A stretch of DNA of 64,000 nucleotides from Streptomyces sp. PTY087I2 (GTDB lineage Bacteria > Actinomycetota > Actinomycetes > Streptomycetales > Streptomycetaceae), in NCBI RefSeq assembly GCF_001687325.1, contig NZ_LZRD01000019.1, forward strand, positions 1 through 64,000, in the 5' to 3' direction. The notes beneath the pieces were generated by a model. It saw only the letters and a list, made by a program, of their open reading frames with translations. It was not told where the DNA came from and did no database searches. Both the position numbers and the translations under genes were made by a program. Below are positions 1-8,848 of this stretch, piece by piece; the stretch's first letter is position 1, and each line of letters begins with the position of its first letter.

Positions 1-42
1 GGGTGGAGCTGACTGGTACTAATAGGCCGAGGGCTTGTCCTC
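1..42 (+). rRNA. 23S ribosomal RNA, 3' end only
   Basis: The first bases carry the conserved 3' tail of bacterial 23S rRNA (ggtactaataggccgagggc at 15-34). The rest of the gene lies before the window. The exact 3' end is approximate because RNase processing cannot be read from sequence. A spacer of about 76 bases without a tRNA separates it from the 5S gene, as expected at the end of a Streptomyces rrn operon. Confidence 0.85.
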
Positions 43-118
43 AGTTGCTCGCGTCCACTGTGTTAGTTCTGAAATAACGAACAGCCGTGTTTTTGTCCGG
101 TGTTCACAGTTTCATAGT

Positions 119-237
119 GTTTCGGTGGTCATTGCGTTAGGGAAACGCCCGGTTACATTCCGAACCCGGAAGCTAAGCCTTTCAGCGCCGATGGTACTGC
201 AGGGGGGACCCTGTGGGAGAGTAGGACGCCGCCGAAC
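119..237 (+). rRNA. 5S ribosomal RNA
   Basis: A complete 5S gene of about 119 bases. It begins gtttcggtggtcat, has the conserved loop segment cgaacccggaagctaag at 160-176, and ends gccgccgaac, complementary to the 5' end. It is the last gene of the rrn operon and is followed at once by a strong terminator. Confidence 0.95.
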
Positions 238-249
238 AATCTTTGTGGG

Positions 250-281
250 AAAGCCCCGTGCCCTTGTGGCACGGGGCTTTT
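250..281 (+). terminator. rrn operon intrinsic terminator
   Basis: A perfect 13-base inverted repeat (250-262 with 268-280) around a 5-base loop, followed by a short T-run, 12 bases after the 5S gene. This is a classic Rho-independent terminator. Confidence 0.9.
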
Positions 282-309
282 CTGCGTTCTGAACGTCTAG
301 GGTCGGACC

Positions 310-954
310 ATGCGCTACGAACTGGTCATCTTCGACAACGACGGTGTGCTCGTCGACAGCGAGCCGATCGCCAACACCGTCCTCTCCGGCTACCTCACCG
401 AACTCGGTCATCCCACCTCGTACGAGGAATCGCTCCGTGACTACATGGGGTCCGCCGTGCACCGGGTCCACGATCTCGTCGAGGAGAGGACCGGGCAGAA
501 GCTTCCCGAGGACTTCGACTCCACGCTCAGCGCCCGTACATTCGCCGCCTTCCAGCAGGAGCTGGTGGCGGTCGACGGGGCCGAGGAACTGCTCGGGAAG
601 CTCGTCGCGGACGGCGTGGACTACTGCGTCGCCTCCTCCGGGAGCCATGAGCGGATCCGGGTCGGGCACCGTAAGACGGGGATCGACCAGTGGTTCGAGG
701 AGGAGTGGATCTTCAGCTCGGAGGATGTCGGGAAGGGCAAGCCGGCACCGGACCTGTTCCTGCACGCCGCCGAGCGCATGGGCGTCTCGCCCGAGCGGTG
801 CGTCGTCATCGAGGACAGCCCGCTCGGGGTCGAAGCGGCACGGGCGGCGGGGATGGACGTGTACGGGTTCACCTCGATGGTGCCCGCCGACCGGCTCGTC
901 GGAGTGACCGGGCACTTCTCGGACATGGCCCAGCTGCCCCAACTGCTCGCCTGA
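310..954 (+). CDS. HAD-family hydrolase, beta-phosphoglucomutase-like (subfamily IA)
   Basis: A 214-residue cytoplasmic HAD-superfamily phosphatase. Motif I is FDNDGVLVDSE, with nucleophile Asp9 and acid/base Asp11. Motif II is VASSGS near residue 107, a conserved Lys lies in GKGKPAPD near residue 145, and motif III is VIEDSPLG near residue 165. Length and motif spacing fit sugar-phosphate phosphatases and beta-phosphoglucomutases of the family. The true substrate cannot be deduced. It starts with ATG 29 bases after the rrn terminator, so it probably has its own promoter or is read by leakage from rrn. Confidence 0.85.
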   Translation: MRYELVIFDNDGVLVDSEPIANTVLSGYLTELGHPTSYEESLRDYMGSAVHRVHDLVEERTGQKLPEDFDSTLSARTFAAFQQELVAVDGAEELLGKLVADGVDYCVASSGSHERIRVGHRKTGIDQWFEEEWIFSSEDVGKGKPAPDLFLHAAERMGVSPERCVVIEDSPLGVEAARAAGMDVYGFTSMVPADRLVGVTGHFSDMAQLPQLLA

Positions 955-1041
955 AGCCCCTCCTCCGGACATCGTCCGTCCGGAAACTGCTCGGCTGATC
1001 CATCTACCCATGGGTAGCTGCCTGGCTCTACGCTCGCCGCC

Positions 1042-2271
1042 ATGACTGATGCGGGCTTGCGGCACGGCAGGGCCTCCCTGGGGCTGAGCTTCGGTGTTCA
1101 AGGCGTGGCTTTCGCTCTTCTGGTGACGCGTATCCCCGCCATCCAGGACCGGTACGGGATATCCGACGGGCTGCTGCCCGCCTTCCTCGCCGCTGTCCCG
1201 ATCCTGGCGGGGGCCGGCAGCGTGGCCACCGAGAAGGTGGTCGCGCGGGTACGGCCGAGCGTCGTCCTGCGGTGGGCCCAGCCCCTCGTCCTCCTCGCTC
1301 TGCTCGGGGTGGGCGCCGGGCGGGAGATGTGGCACGTCGCCGTCGCCCTCGGGGTGTTCGGGCTGGCCGTCGGGGCGCTCGACGCCTCCATGAACATGCT
1401 GGGCGTCAGCCTTCAACGGGCGTACGGGCGCTCCATCATGACCGGCTTTCACGCCGCCTACAGCCTCGGCGGGATCGCGGGGGCGTCCCTGGCATGGGTC
1501 GGGGCCCGGTGGGAGCTGTCGTTGCTCGCTTCCTACCTGCCCGTCGTCGCCGTGCTGCTGCCCGCCGCGCTGATCGGGAGCCGGTGGTACACGGAAGGGA
1601 AGGGGCCGGAAGGAACGAACGGGCCGGAAGGCATGAAGGGGCCGGGAAGCGCGAAGGGCGCTTCGGGCGGGGCGCTTTCGTTCAAGCTGTTGCTGCCGCT
1701 CTGCCTCATCATGACCTTCGCCTACATCGGAGACTCCACTGTCTCCAACTGGAGTGCCAAGTACCTCCAGGACGTGCTGGGCAGTTCGGAGCAGCTCGCG
1801 ACCGTCCCGTACAACGTCTACATGGTGACGACCCTGCTGGGGCGGACCGTGGGGGACCTCGGGGTGCGGCGGTTCGGGGCCGTCGCCGTGGTGCGGGGCG
1901 GGAGTCTGCTGGCGGCCGGCGGGTTCGCGGTGGTGGCGGTCGCGCCCGGGGCCTGGGTGGGGATGCTCGGGTTCACGATGCTCGGGTTCGGGCTCTGCGT
2001 GATCGTGCCGCAGGCCTTCGCCGCCGCCGGGCGGATGTTCCCGGGGAACAGCGACGCTGCTGTGGCACGGCTGAATATCTTCAACTATGTGGGGTTCTTG
2101 GTCGGTTCGCCGCTCGTGGGCGCTCTGGGGGATGCGTGGAGTTATCGCGGGGCCATGCTCGTACCGATGGTTCTGGTGCTGGCGACGCTCGTGTATGCCC
2201 GCGCGTTCGGGCCGGAGCCCGCCCGATACGGTGGCGGGCATGAGCGGCCGCGCACAGCTGATGTGGGATGA
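1042..2271 (+). CDS. Major facilitator superfamily transporter
   Basis: A 409-residue membrane protein with about 12 hydrophobic segments in the two six-helix halves typical of MFS carriers. The early segment VTRIPAIQDRYGISDG resembles fucose-permease-like or drug-exporter members. A Gly/Lys/Glu/Pro-rich loop near residues 183-210 corresponds to the cytoplasmic loop between the halves, and its DNA is a degenerate repeat of ggccggaag units. Substrate unknown. Its 3' end overlaps the start of the next gene by 32 bases, so the two are probably co-transcribed. Confidence 0.85.
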   Translation: MTDAGLRHGRASLGLSFGVQGVAFALLVTRIPAIQDRYGISDGLLPAFLAAVPILAGAGSVATEKVVARVRPSVVLRWAQPLVLLALLGVGAGREMWHVAVALGVFGLAVGALDASMNMLGVSLQRAYGRSIMTGFHAAYSLGGIAGASLAWVGARWELSLLASYLPVVAVLLPAALIGSRWYTEGKGPEGTNGPEGMKGPGSAKGASGGALSFKLLLPLCLIMTFAYIGDSTVSNWSAKYLQDVLGSSEQLATVPYNVYMVTTLLGRTVGDLGVRRFGAVAVVRGGSLLAAGGFAVVAVAPGAWVGMLGFTMLGFGLCVIVPQAFAAAGRMFPGNSDAAVARLNIFNYVGFLVGSPLVGALGDAWSYRGAMLVPMVLVLATLVYARAFGPEPARYGGGHERPRTADVG

Positions 2272-3409
2272 CGCAGTTACGGGATACGACTTCGGGGACA
2301 CCCACCCGATGGACCCGGTCCGGCTGGCCCTGACGATGGGGCTGGTGCGGGCGTTCGGGCTCGATTCGGCGGTGGATCTGCGGTCGGCGAGGCCCTTGGG
2401 GGACTCCAGTCTGAGACTCGTGCACCGGCAGGACTATGTGGCGGCCGTCCGGGCCGCCTCCGCGAATCCGCGGGCCGCCGACCAGAACTACGGGCTCGGG
2501 ACCGTCGACGATCCGGCGTTCGCCGGGATGCACGAGGCCTCCGCGCTGATCGCCGGGCTGTCCGTCGGGGCCGCCGAGGCCGTGTGGCGGGGCGAGACCG
2601 AGCACGCGGTGAACTTCACCGGGGGGCTGCATCACGCCATGCCGGGCTCGGCCGCCGGGTTCTGCGTCTACAACGACCCGGCGCTCGCCATCGCCCGGCT
2701 GCTGGAGCTCGGCGCGGAGCGGGTCGCGTACGTCGATGTGGACGTCCACCACGGGGACGGGGTGCAGGCCGCGTTCTGGGAGGACCCGCGCGTCCTGACG
2801 GTCTCGCTGCACGAGCACCCGAGGACGCTGTTCCCGCAGACCGGGTGGCCGGAGGAGACCGGGGCCGGGGCCGGCGAGGGGTCCGCAGTGAACGTGGCGC
2901 TGCCGGCCGGGACCGGGGACGAGGGGTGGCTGCGGGCCTTCCATGCGGTGGTGCCCGAGCTGCTGGCCGACTTCAGGCCCCAGGTGCTCGTCACCCAGCA
3001 CGGGGCCGACACACACTTCGAGGACCCGCTCGCCCATCTCGCGGTGTCGCTGGACGCGCAGCGGGCGGTCATGGAGTCCTGCCACCGGCTGGCCCACGAC
3101 CACGCCGACGGGCGCTGGGTGGCGCTCGGCGGGGGCGGGTACGCGGTGGTGGACGTGGTGCCCCGGTCGTGGACGCACCTCGTCGGGATCGCCGCGCACG
3201 CCCCCGTCGATCCGGAGTCGGTGGTGCCGCCGTCGTGGCGCGATCTCGTCTACGCCCGTACGCGGCAGCTGGGGCCCGGCCGGATGACCGACGGGCGTAC
3301 GCCGTCGTGGAAGGCGTGGGAGGACGGGTACGACCCGGCGGACAGGCTGGACCAGGCGGTGCTGGCGTCCCGGAAGGCCGCCTTCCCGCTGCGGGGGCTG
3401 CTTACCTGA
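2240..3409 (+). CDS. acuC: AcuC-like histone deacetylase family protein
   Basis: A 389-residue arginase/deacetylase-fold zinc hydrolase. The motifs FTGGLHHAMPG and YVDVDVHHGDGVQ contain the His and Asp residues that bind zinc and activate water in class I/II HDACs and bacterial AcuC. In Bacillus AcuC deacetylates acetyl-CoA synthetase; that role here is an inference. The ATG at 2240 was chosen because homologues begin shortly before the MWDD...YDFG segment; ATG 2261 is an alternative. It overlaps the preceding MFS gene. Confidence 0.85.
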   Translation: MSGRAQLMWDDAVTGYDFGDTHPMDPVRLALTMGLVRAFGLDSAVDLRSARPLGDSSLRLVHRQDYVAAVRAASANPRAADQNYGLGTVDDPAFAGMHEASALIAGLSVGAAEAVWRGETEHAVNFTGGLHHAMPGSAAGFCVYNDPALAIARLLELGAERVAYVDVDVHHGDGVQAAFWEDPRVLTVSLHEHPRTLFPQTGWPEETGAGAGEGSAVNVALPAGTGDEGWLRAFHAVVPELLADFRPQVLVTQHGADTHFEDPLAHLAVSLDAQRAVMESCHRLAHDHADGRWVALGGGGYAVVDVVPRSWTHLVGIAAHAPVDPESVVPPSWRDLVYARTRQLGPGRMTDGRTPSWKAWEDGYDPADRLDQAVLASRKAAFPLRGLLT

Positions 3410-3538
3410 GGCGCAGCGGGAGCGCTGTCGGTCCGTGTGTGCGCGTCGCGCGGGGCATTGTGCCGTGCGTTACGCCAACGGTGGGGCGTAACGGGATTCC
3501 CGCCCTCTCCGGCTCCGCGATACGGCAGCATCCCAGGG

Positions 3539-4354
3539 GTGTTGAGCACCGGGGCGCTGCGCGCCCATCTGCTGGCGGCCCGGCTGGCCGGGCCCGTGGC
3601 CACGTCGCGCGAGACGAGTCTGCGCAGCTACCGGCTGTTCGCCGCCCGGGATCCCCGGGTGATGCTGGGGCTGGCGCCCGAGCGGGCCTGGGGCGAGGGT
3701 GAGCTGTTGCGGCTGATGGCGGACCGGTGCGGGGTCTCGGCCGACCCGACGCGGGTGACCGGCCCCGATGCGATCGATCCGGACCGGACGGTGGCCGCGC
3801 TGGACGCGTTCGCCGAGCGGTTGGCGCTGGTGGCCGAGCGGCGGGCCCCGGTGCTGCTGGGGACCGGGCATCCGCACCGGCTGCTCGGTTTCTACGCCGG
3901 GCTGGCAGACGCTCTGTCGGCGGTCGGCTGTCCTGTTCTCACCCCTGCGCAGGGGAGATGTGTCGACATAACGACCCGGTTTGGCGTACGTACGTACCGT
4001 CTCGACTACGTACGGGGTGTGGCCCTGGTGCGCGAACCCGGGGGGCGGCCCACCGGGGGCGAGACCGGCGCGCACACGCATTCGCCGCTGCCCGTGCGGC
4101 TCGCGCTCCAGGACGCGGCGGAGCGGCTCGGGGTGCTGCCCGAGCTGGTGATCGGGGATCACGGCTGGGTCTGCGGCGCAGGTCAGCTGGGGATCGAGGC
4201 GATCGGTCCGGCGGACACGGACGATCCGGCGCTGTTCGTGGGGGAGGCGGAGGGGCGGGTGTCCGTGGTCGTACCGCTCGACGACGGCGTACGGGCCCCG
4301 TTCTACCGGCCGTTGACGCGCTATGTGCTCAATCGGGCCTGTCTGTCACAGTAA
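3539..4354 (+). CDS. Phosphatase-like conserved protein
   Basis: About 271 residues. Streptomyces homologues are usually labelled phosphatase, but I see no classical phosphatase motif. Recognisable pieces are VLLGTGHPHRLLGFYAGLADAL near the middle and ELVIGDHGWVCGAGQLGIEAIG towards the C-terminus. The GTG at 3539 has no good ribosome binding site, so the start is uncertain; GTG 3437 or TTG 3542 are possible. It stands between acuC and the BldC-like gene on the same strand. Confidence 0.65.
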   Translation: MLSTGALRAHLLAARLAGPVATSRETSLRSYRLFAARDPRVMLGLAPERAWGEGELLRLMADRCGVSADPTRVTGPDAIDPDRTVAALDAFAERLALVAERRAPVLLGTGHPHRLLGFYAGLADALSAVGCPVLTPAQGRCVDITTRFGVRTYRLDYVRGVALVREPGGRPTGGETGAHTHSPLPVRLALQDAAERLGVLPELVIGDHGWVCGAGQLGIEAIGPADTDDPALFVGEAEGRVSVVVPLDDGVRAPFYRPLTRYVLNRACLSQ

Positions 4355-4481
4355 GCCGTCGATCGCCTCCCCTCTTCCCCACTCGCACCACCCGCCCCTA
4401 ATCTGGGGAGTGAGCGCACAACGACGAAGAGTCACCGGAGGGGAAGCCGGTGCGCGTCCGGTGCGGAGGGACAGGTGGATC

Positions 4482-4694
4482 ATGGCTGCTGACAACGAGA
4501 GGCCTCTCAACGAGGTCAAGTTTCTGACCGTGGCGGAAGTCGCCTCGGTCATGCGAGTGTCGAAGATGACGGTGTACCGCCTGGTGCACAGCGGTCATCT
4601 GCCGGCGATCCGGGTGGGCAGGTCCTTCCGGGTGCCGGAGCAAGCGGTTCACGCGTATCTCCGCGAGTCCTTTGTGGGGGTGGAATCAGCCTGA
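4482..4694 (+). CDS. BldC-like excisionase/MerR-family DNA-binding protein
   Basis: A 70-residue protein that is almost entirely a winged helix-turn-helix of the HTH_17/excisionase type: FLTVAEVASVMRVSKMTVYR followed by a recognition/wing segment ending in VGRSFRVPEQAVHAYL. It is about the size of the developmental regulator BldC, but its recognition helix differs, so I do not call it bldC. ATG 4482 is preceded by gcggagggacaggtggatc. It is probably transcribed from a promoter in 4355-4440. Confidence 0.85.
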   Translation: MAADNERPLNEVKFLTVAEVASVMRVSKMTVYRLVHSGHLPAIRVGRSFRVPEQAVHAYLRESFVGVESA

Positions 4695-4718
4695 GGTTCG
4701 CCTCGGGTTGCCCGCGGA

Positions 4719-4748
4719 TTACGTCCCTCGGACAGTGGCGGGTAGGCT
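4719..4748 (+). promoter_or_regulatory. Possible housekeeping promoter for the bS22 gene
   Basis: TTACGT, an 18-base spacer and TAGGCT resemble a HrdB-type -35/-10 pair, with an expected start near 4755 and a leader of about 60 bases. This is a pattern match only. Confidence 0.35.
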
Positions 4749-4815
4749 AGGCCGACGTAGGTCGTGTGGGCCCAGACGCCCCGCACCAGTGAAGAAGAAG
4801 TGAGCGAGGGTAGTC

Positions 4816-4914
4816 GTGGGCTCTGTTATCAAGAAGCGGCGCAAGCGGATGGCCAAGAAGAAGCACCGCAAGCTGCTCAAGCGCACGCGCGTTCAGCGTC
4901 GCAACAAGAAGTAA
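4816..4914 (+). CDS. Small ribosomal protein bS22 (AURKAIP1/COX24 family)
   Basis: A 32-residue, extremely basic protein starting VGSVIKKRRKRMAKKKHRK and ending RRNKK. It matches the tiny actinobacterial ribosomal protein described as bS22 in mycobacteria, which belongs to the AURKAIP1/COX24 domain family. The GTG start at 4816 follows GAGGGTAGTC. It is easily missed because of its length. A strong terminator follows 20 bases after the stop, so it is a short independent transcript or the end of the BldC-like unit. Confidence 0.9.
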   Translation: MGSVIKKRRKRMAKKKHRKLLKRTRVQRRNKK

Positions 4915-4933
4915 GCGAACGCAGTTCGTGAGA

Positions 4934-4970
4934 CCGCAGCCCCTCCGCCGTTCCGGTGGAGGGGCTGCGG
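4934..4970 (+). terminator. Intrinsic terminator after bS22 gene
   Basis: A 16-base inverted repeat (4934-4949 with 4955-4970) around a 5-base loop (gttcc). It isolates the bS22 unit from the epimerase gene. Confidence 0.85.
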
Positions 4971-5075
4971 TGCGTTACAGGGAACCGTCCACCCGCTACG
5001 GTGACCGCCAGAGAAGTTACCGCGGGAAGCAGGGGAGTCGGGTCAGGCTTCCCGGGCCGACGGAAGGCGCTGGTC

Positions 5076-6164
5076 TTGGGGAAGGTCGTCCTCGTCACAG
5101 GAGTGGCCCGGCAGCTGGGGGGCCGCTTCGTCCGGCGCGTCCAGCGCGATCCCGGGGTGGACCGGGTGATCGCGGTCGACGCCGTCGTGCCCCCGCATCA
5201 GCTGGGCGACGCGGAGTTCGTCCGCGCCGACATCCGGCAGTCGGCCATAGCGCGGATCCTGGCCGAGTACGCCGTCGACACGGTGGTCCACCTGGACGTC
5301 TCCGGCAAGGCGCTCGGCGCCGGCGGCCGGACGGCGGTCAAGGAGACCAACGTCATCGGCACCATGCAGCTGCTCGGCGCCTGCCAGAAGTCGCCGACGG
5401 TGCAGCGGCTCGTGGTGAAGTCCAGCACGAGCGTGTACGGGTCGGCGCCCCGCGATCCGGCCGTGTTCACCGAGACCACCCCGCCCAAGTCGCTGCCGAG
5501 CGGTGGCTTCGCGAAGGACGCGGTGGAGGTCGAGGGGTACGTACGCGGCTTCGCCCGCCGCCGCCCGGACGTGGCGGTGTGCGTGCTGCGGTTCGCCAAC
5601 ATCCTGGGGCCGCACCCGGACTCGCCGCTGGCCGACTATCTGTCGCTGCCCGTCCTGCCGACCGTCCTCGGCTACGACCCGCGGCTCCAGTTCGTGCACG
5701 AGGACGATGTGATCGACGTCCTCGGGATCGCGGCGAGCGAGCCCCGGCGCGGAACGCTGAACAGCGGCACGTTCAACATCGCCGGCGACGGGGTGCTGCT
5801 GCTGTCGCAGTGCTCGCGGCGGCTGGGGAAGCCGACCGTTCCCGTGCTGCTGCCCGCCGTCACCTGGGTCGGCTCGGCGCTCCGTACGATCGGCATGACG
5901 GACTTCTCGCCGGAGCAGATCCGGCTGCTCACCCACGGCCGGGTGGTCTCGACGGTGCAGATGCGCGAGACCCTCGGTTTCCGGCCGGCGTTCACCACGG
6001 CGGAGACCTTCGCGGAGTTCGCGCGGAGCCGGGGGCCGGGGCTGCTGCCGCCGGAGACGGTGGGCAGGGCGGTGGACCGGCTGGCGGCGTTGCCGCTGCC
6101 GGGAGGCGCCGGACCGCGGGAGCGCGGGGCCGGTGCGGTACAGACGACTCACGGCGCCAGGTAG
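5076..6164 (+). CDS. NAD-dependent epimerase/dehydratase family protein
   Basis: About 362 residues with an extended-SDR Rossmann fold. The N-terminal GKVVLVTGVARQLGGRFV is the nucleotide-binding glycine region (TGxxxxxG), and VKSSTSVYGSAPRD supplies the segment that normally carries the catalytic Ser/Thr. The C-terminal half is the variable substrate domain, so the substrate is unknown. The start is a TTG with GGAAGG eight bases upstream; no ATG lies at the expected position. It is followed 15 bases later by an acyltransferase gene, suggesting an operon in envelope sugar or lipid metabolism. Confidence 0.8.
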   Translation: MGKVVLVTGVARQLGGRFVRRVQRDPGVDRVIAVDAVVPPHQLGDAEFVRADIRQSAIARILAEYAVDTVVHLDVSGKALGAGGRTAVKETNVIGTMQLLGACQKSPTVQRLVVKSSTSVYGSAPRDPAVFTETTPPKSLPSGGFAKDAVEVEGYVRGFARRRPDVAVCVLRFANILGPHPDSPLADYLSLPVLPTVLGYDPRLQFVHEDDVIDVLGIAASEPRRGTLNSGTFNIAGDGVLLLSQCSRRLGKPTVPVLLPAVTWVGSALRTIGMTDFSPEQIRLLTHGRVVSTVQMRETLGFRPAFTTAETFAEFARSRGPGLLPPETVGRAVDRLAALPLPGGAGPRERGAGAVQTTHGAR

Positions 6165-6179
6165 AGGAGCGCACCGACG

Positions 6180-7292
6180 ATGGCGGATGCCAAGGTCATT
6201 CCGTTCGACGACGACCGTTCGCGGTCCGGTGGCGGTGCCCGTCCGGCGCGGCGCAGGACCGGGGCGGGCGGCGGCAGCGGCCGGGGCGACGGCTCCGCCG
6301 CTCCGGTGAGCGCCCTGCCGGGGGCGCAGGTCCCCGAGCAGGGCGACGTCCCGGCCGACGCCCTGTCCGACCGGTCCCCGGGGACCGAGGAGACGGACGG
6401 CGGGCCCCGGGAGGCCGGGTCGGCCACGGTGGACGAGGGCCGTTCGGCGGCCGGGAGCTGGGAGCGGCGGATCGCGGGCGGGCTCGCGTTCCTGCGGCGG
6501 CGGGTCACCGGCGATTACGACGTCGACGAGTTCGGTTACGACAAGGAGCTCACCGACCAGGTCCTGATGTCGGCGCTGCGGCCGCTGGCGGACAAGTACT
6601 TCCGGGTCGAGGTGAAGGGCATCGAGAACATCCCGTCGGACGGCGGGGCGCTCATCGTGGCCAACCACTCCGGGACGCTGCCGCTGGACGGGCTGATGCT
6701 CCAGGTCGCGGTGCACGACAACCATCCGGCCGAGCGGCATCTGCGGCTGCTCGCCGCCGATCTGGTCTTCCATCTCCCGGTCGTCAACGAGCTGGCGCGC
6801 AAGGCCGGTCACACGCTGGCCTGTGCGGAGGACGCGCAGCGGCTGCTGGAGATGGGCGAGATCGTCGGGGTGATGCCGGAGGGGTTCAAGGGCATCGGCA
6901 AGCCGTTCGGCGAGCGCTACAAGCTTCAGCGCTTCGGGCGGGGCGGGTTCGTGTCGACGGCGCTGCGGGCGGGCGCGCCGATCGTGCCGTGCTCGATCGT
7001 GGGGGCGGAGGAAATCTACCCGATGATCGGCAACGCGAAGACGCTGGCCAGGCTGCTGGGCTTCCCGTACTTCCCGATCACGCCGACGTTCCCGTGGCTG
7101 GGGCCGCTGGGTGCGCTGCCACTGCCGACGAAGTGGACGATCCAGTTCGGTGAGCCGATCCCGACGGACGGCTATCCGCCGGAGGCGGCGGAGGACCCGA
7201 TGCTGATGTTCAACCTGACGGACCAGGTGCGGGAGCAGATCCAGCACACGCTGTACAAGCTGCTGGTGCAGCGGCGGTCGGTCTTCTTCTGA
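6180..7292 (+). CDS. Lysophospholipid acyltransferase family protein (PlsC-like)
   Basis: A 370-residue protein. The first roughly 115 residues are low-complexity, rich in Gly, Ala and Arg. The C-terminal two thirds is a PlsC-type acyltransferase with NHSGTLPLDG as the NHx4D active-site motif and MPEGFKGIGK as the acyl-acceptor-binding EG motif. The family moves acyl chains onto lysophospholipids at the inner membrane face; the exact acceptor is unknown. It follows the epimerase gene by 15 bases and is probably in the same transcript. Confidence 0.85.
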   Translation: MADAKVIPFDDDRSRSGGGARPARRRTGAGGGSGRGDGSAAPVSALPGAQVPEQGDVPADALSDRSPGTEETDGGPREAGSATVDEGRSAAGSWERRIAGGLAFLRRRVTGDYDVDEFGYDKELTDQVLMSALRPLADKYFRVEVKGIENIPSDGGALIVANHSGTLPLDGLMLQVAVHDNHPAERHLRLLAADLVFHLPVVNELARKAGHTLACAEDAQRLLEMGEIVGVMPEGFKGIGKPFGERYKLQRFGRGGFVSTALRAGAPIVPCSIVGAEEIYPMIGNAKTLARLLGFPYFPITPTFPWLGPLGALPLPTKWTIQFGEPIPTDGYPPEAAEDPMLMFNLTDQVREQIQHTLYKLLVQRRSVFF

Positions 7293-7335
7293 GGCTGTTA
7301 CGAACAAGGCTGTCACGGAGAAGGCTGTTATGAAG
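7291..7335 (+). repeat. Three tandem 15-bp imperfect repeats
   Basis: Units 7291-7305, 7306-7320 and 7321-7335 share the core aggctgt(t/c)a and differ elsewhere. They overlap the acyltransferase stop codon and sit just before the convergent terminator. Function unknown; probably local slippage. Confidence 0.6.
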
Positions 7336-7336
7336 G

Positions 7337-7369
7337 AGGGGCCGGTACGCGATTCGCGTACCGGCCCCT
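7337..7369. terminator. Bidirectional terminator between acyltransferase and rsbN
   Basis: A perfect 14-base inverted repeat (7338-7351 with 7355-7368) with a 3-base loop, between the convergent acyltransferase and anti-sigma genes, followed by a T-rich stretch. It could serve both strands. Confidence 0.8.
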
Positions 7370-7389
7370 TCTCCGTGTCCGTTTCGGCT

Positions 7390-8601
7390 TTACGGCCTGA
7401 GGTTCTCGCCGTCGATGCCGAGGCCCGGGAGGAGCCCGGGGAGGAGCGGGGGCAGGGTGACGTCCGGGGCGGCGGGTGCGCTCGGGCGGTTCTCGGCGGG
7501 CGGCGGGGTGAGCTCGTCCGTGGGGAGCTCGTCCAGCAGGCCGTCCGTGCCGCCGAGCAGGCCGTCGTCCGGGGTGGCGTCGGAGGAGCCCGACGAGCCG
7601 GAGGGCTTGGGGTCCGTGCTGCCGTCGGTGCGGCCTCCGGGCTTCTCGGGGGAGGCCGGAGGTGCGGTGGCGTCGGTGCGGGGGGAGTCCTTGCCCGGGG
7701 CGGTGGTGGTGTCGGAGCGTCCGGTGCCCTTGTCCTCGCCCGGGGGACGGGGGAGGAGGGACTGGAGCGGCGCGACTTCCTCGTCCATGGCGTCGAAGAC
7801 GGAGGTGACCTCGTCGCGGACGTCGGTGAGCTGGACGGGCAGCCGGTCGCGGAGGCTGCTCCAGGTGTCGCGGTGCGAGCGGGAGAAGGTGTCCAGGGTC
7901 TGGATGGGGCCGATCGCACCGTCGCGCTGGTAGGCGGAGCGGAGCAGGCGGTGGCCCTCGGAGGCGTCGTGGGACATGCCGTTGAGCGCGCGTCTGACGG
8001 AGCCGAGGGATTCGTGGTCCAGGGCGCCGGAGCGGCCGCGCTCCATGAGTCTGCGGGCCTCGCTGAGCCGGGTGGAGGCCTGGTCGAGATAGGCCTCGCC
8101 GCGGTCGGCGTCGCCCTTGGCCATGCCGAGGCTGATGTCCTCCATTCCGCGCTTGAGCCCGTACAGCGAATCACCGGGGAGGGCGTCGGAGCTGGCGGCG
8201 GCCACGCCGCCGAAGGCTCCCGCGGCCACGCCGACGGTGAGCCCGCCGGCGGTGAGCCCCTTCGCCCAGCGGGAGCGGGGTCGCAGTTTCCGCAGTGGTG
8301 AGGCCCGGTGGGCCCCCTTGCCCCGTTGCACGGGCACCGTAGGGCCCGTGGACGCGCCGCCCTCGGCGAACATGGCCTCCATGGCGGCGACGAGCTGGGC
8401 TCGCTGCACCACTTTGACCTCGGGGTCCAACTGCGGCTTCGGTAGCTCACCGAGGCCGTTCGCCAGGGCCAACAGCGGTCCGCGGTCGGCCTGGTCGGCC
8501 GGCTCCGCGGGCTCTGCGGCCGCCGCACCCTGGGGGGTCTGCTCCTCCAGGGCCTGGGCGAAGGCGTTCGCCCGCCGGTGTGCCGAAACGTTTGCGATCA
8601 C
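7390..8601 (-). CDS. rsbN: Anti-sigma factor RsbN (for sigma BldN)
   Basis: A 403-residue membrane protein. The N-terminal cytoplasmic domain (about 85 residues) is followed by a single transmembrane segment in GLTAGGLTVGVAAGAFGGVA. After it comes an extracytoplasmic DUF5667-like helical region (DALPGDSLYGLKRGMEDI) and a long Pro/Ser/Asp-rich tail. Identity rests on this architecture and its position directly downstream of bldN on the same strand, as known in Streptomyces, where RsbN sequesters sigma BldN. I place the start at GTG 8601, because AGGAGG lies eight bases before it and would overlap an upstream GTG at 8610. Confidence 0.9.
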   Translation of the reverse strand: MIANVSAHRRANAFAQALEEQTPQGAAAAEPAEPADQADRGPLLALANGLGELPKPQLDPEVKVVQRAQLVAAMEAMFAEGGASTGPTVPVQRGKGAHRASPLRKLRPRSRWAKGLTAGGLTVGVAAGAFGGVAAASSDALPGDSLYGLKRGMEDISLGMAKGDADRGEAYLDQASTRLSEARRLMERGRSGALDHESLGSVRRALNGMSHDASEGHRLLRSAYQRDGAIGPIQTLDTFSRSHRDTWSSLRDRLPVQLTDVRDEVTSVFDAMDEEVAPLQSLLPRPPGEDKGTGRSDTTTAPGKDSPRTDATAPPASPEKPGGRTDGSTDPKPSGSSGSSDATPDDGLLGGTDGLLDELPTDELTPPPAENRPSAPAAPDVTLPPLLPGLLPGLGIDGENLRP

Positions 8602-8848
8602 TGGCGGCACCTCCTCTCGTCATGACGGTCGACTCCCCTGGCGGTCCGGAAGGTTGCCCACCTTGAGCGTTTCCACTCGATGGAGTGAGCGGAGACGGAC
8701 AGGTGGTGACGACAGGGGGCCTGCAACCGGCACAACGACGCGCGCGGCACTTGGGTTACGCACGAAAGATGATCGGACCAGTGCGTGACGGGACGGTCAC
8801 GCAGGGGTTGTCGGCGGGGGTGTCGGCAGGGGGTGTCGGCGGGCGTCG

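Noticed and set aside
112..2301. A 729-codon minus-strand frame covering 5S rRNA, the HAD gene and the MFS gene
   Set aside because: It overlaps an rRNA gene and two well-supported genes, and its product is low-complexity.
5043..8528. A very long minus-strand open frame of more than 1,100 codons across the epimerase and acyltransferase genes
   Set aside because: It is an antisense shadow created by high GC third positions. Its translation is Arg/Pro/Gly low-complexity, and the plus-strand genes have clear domains.
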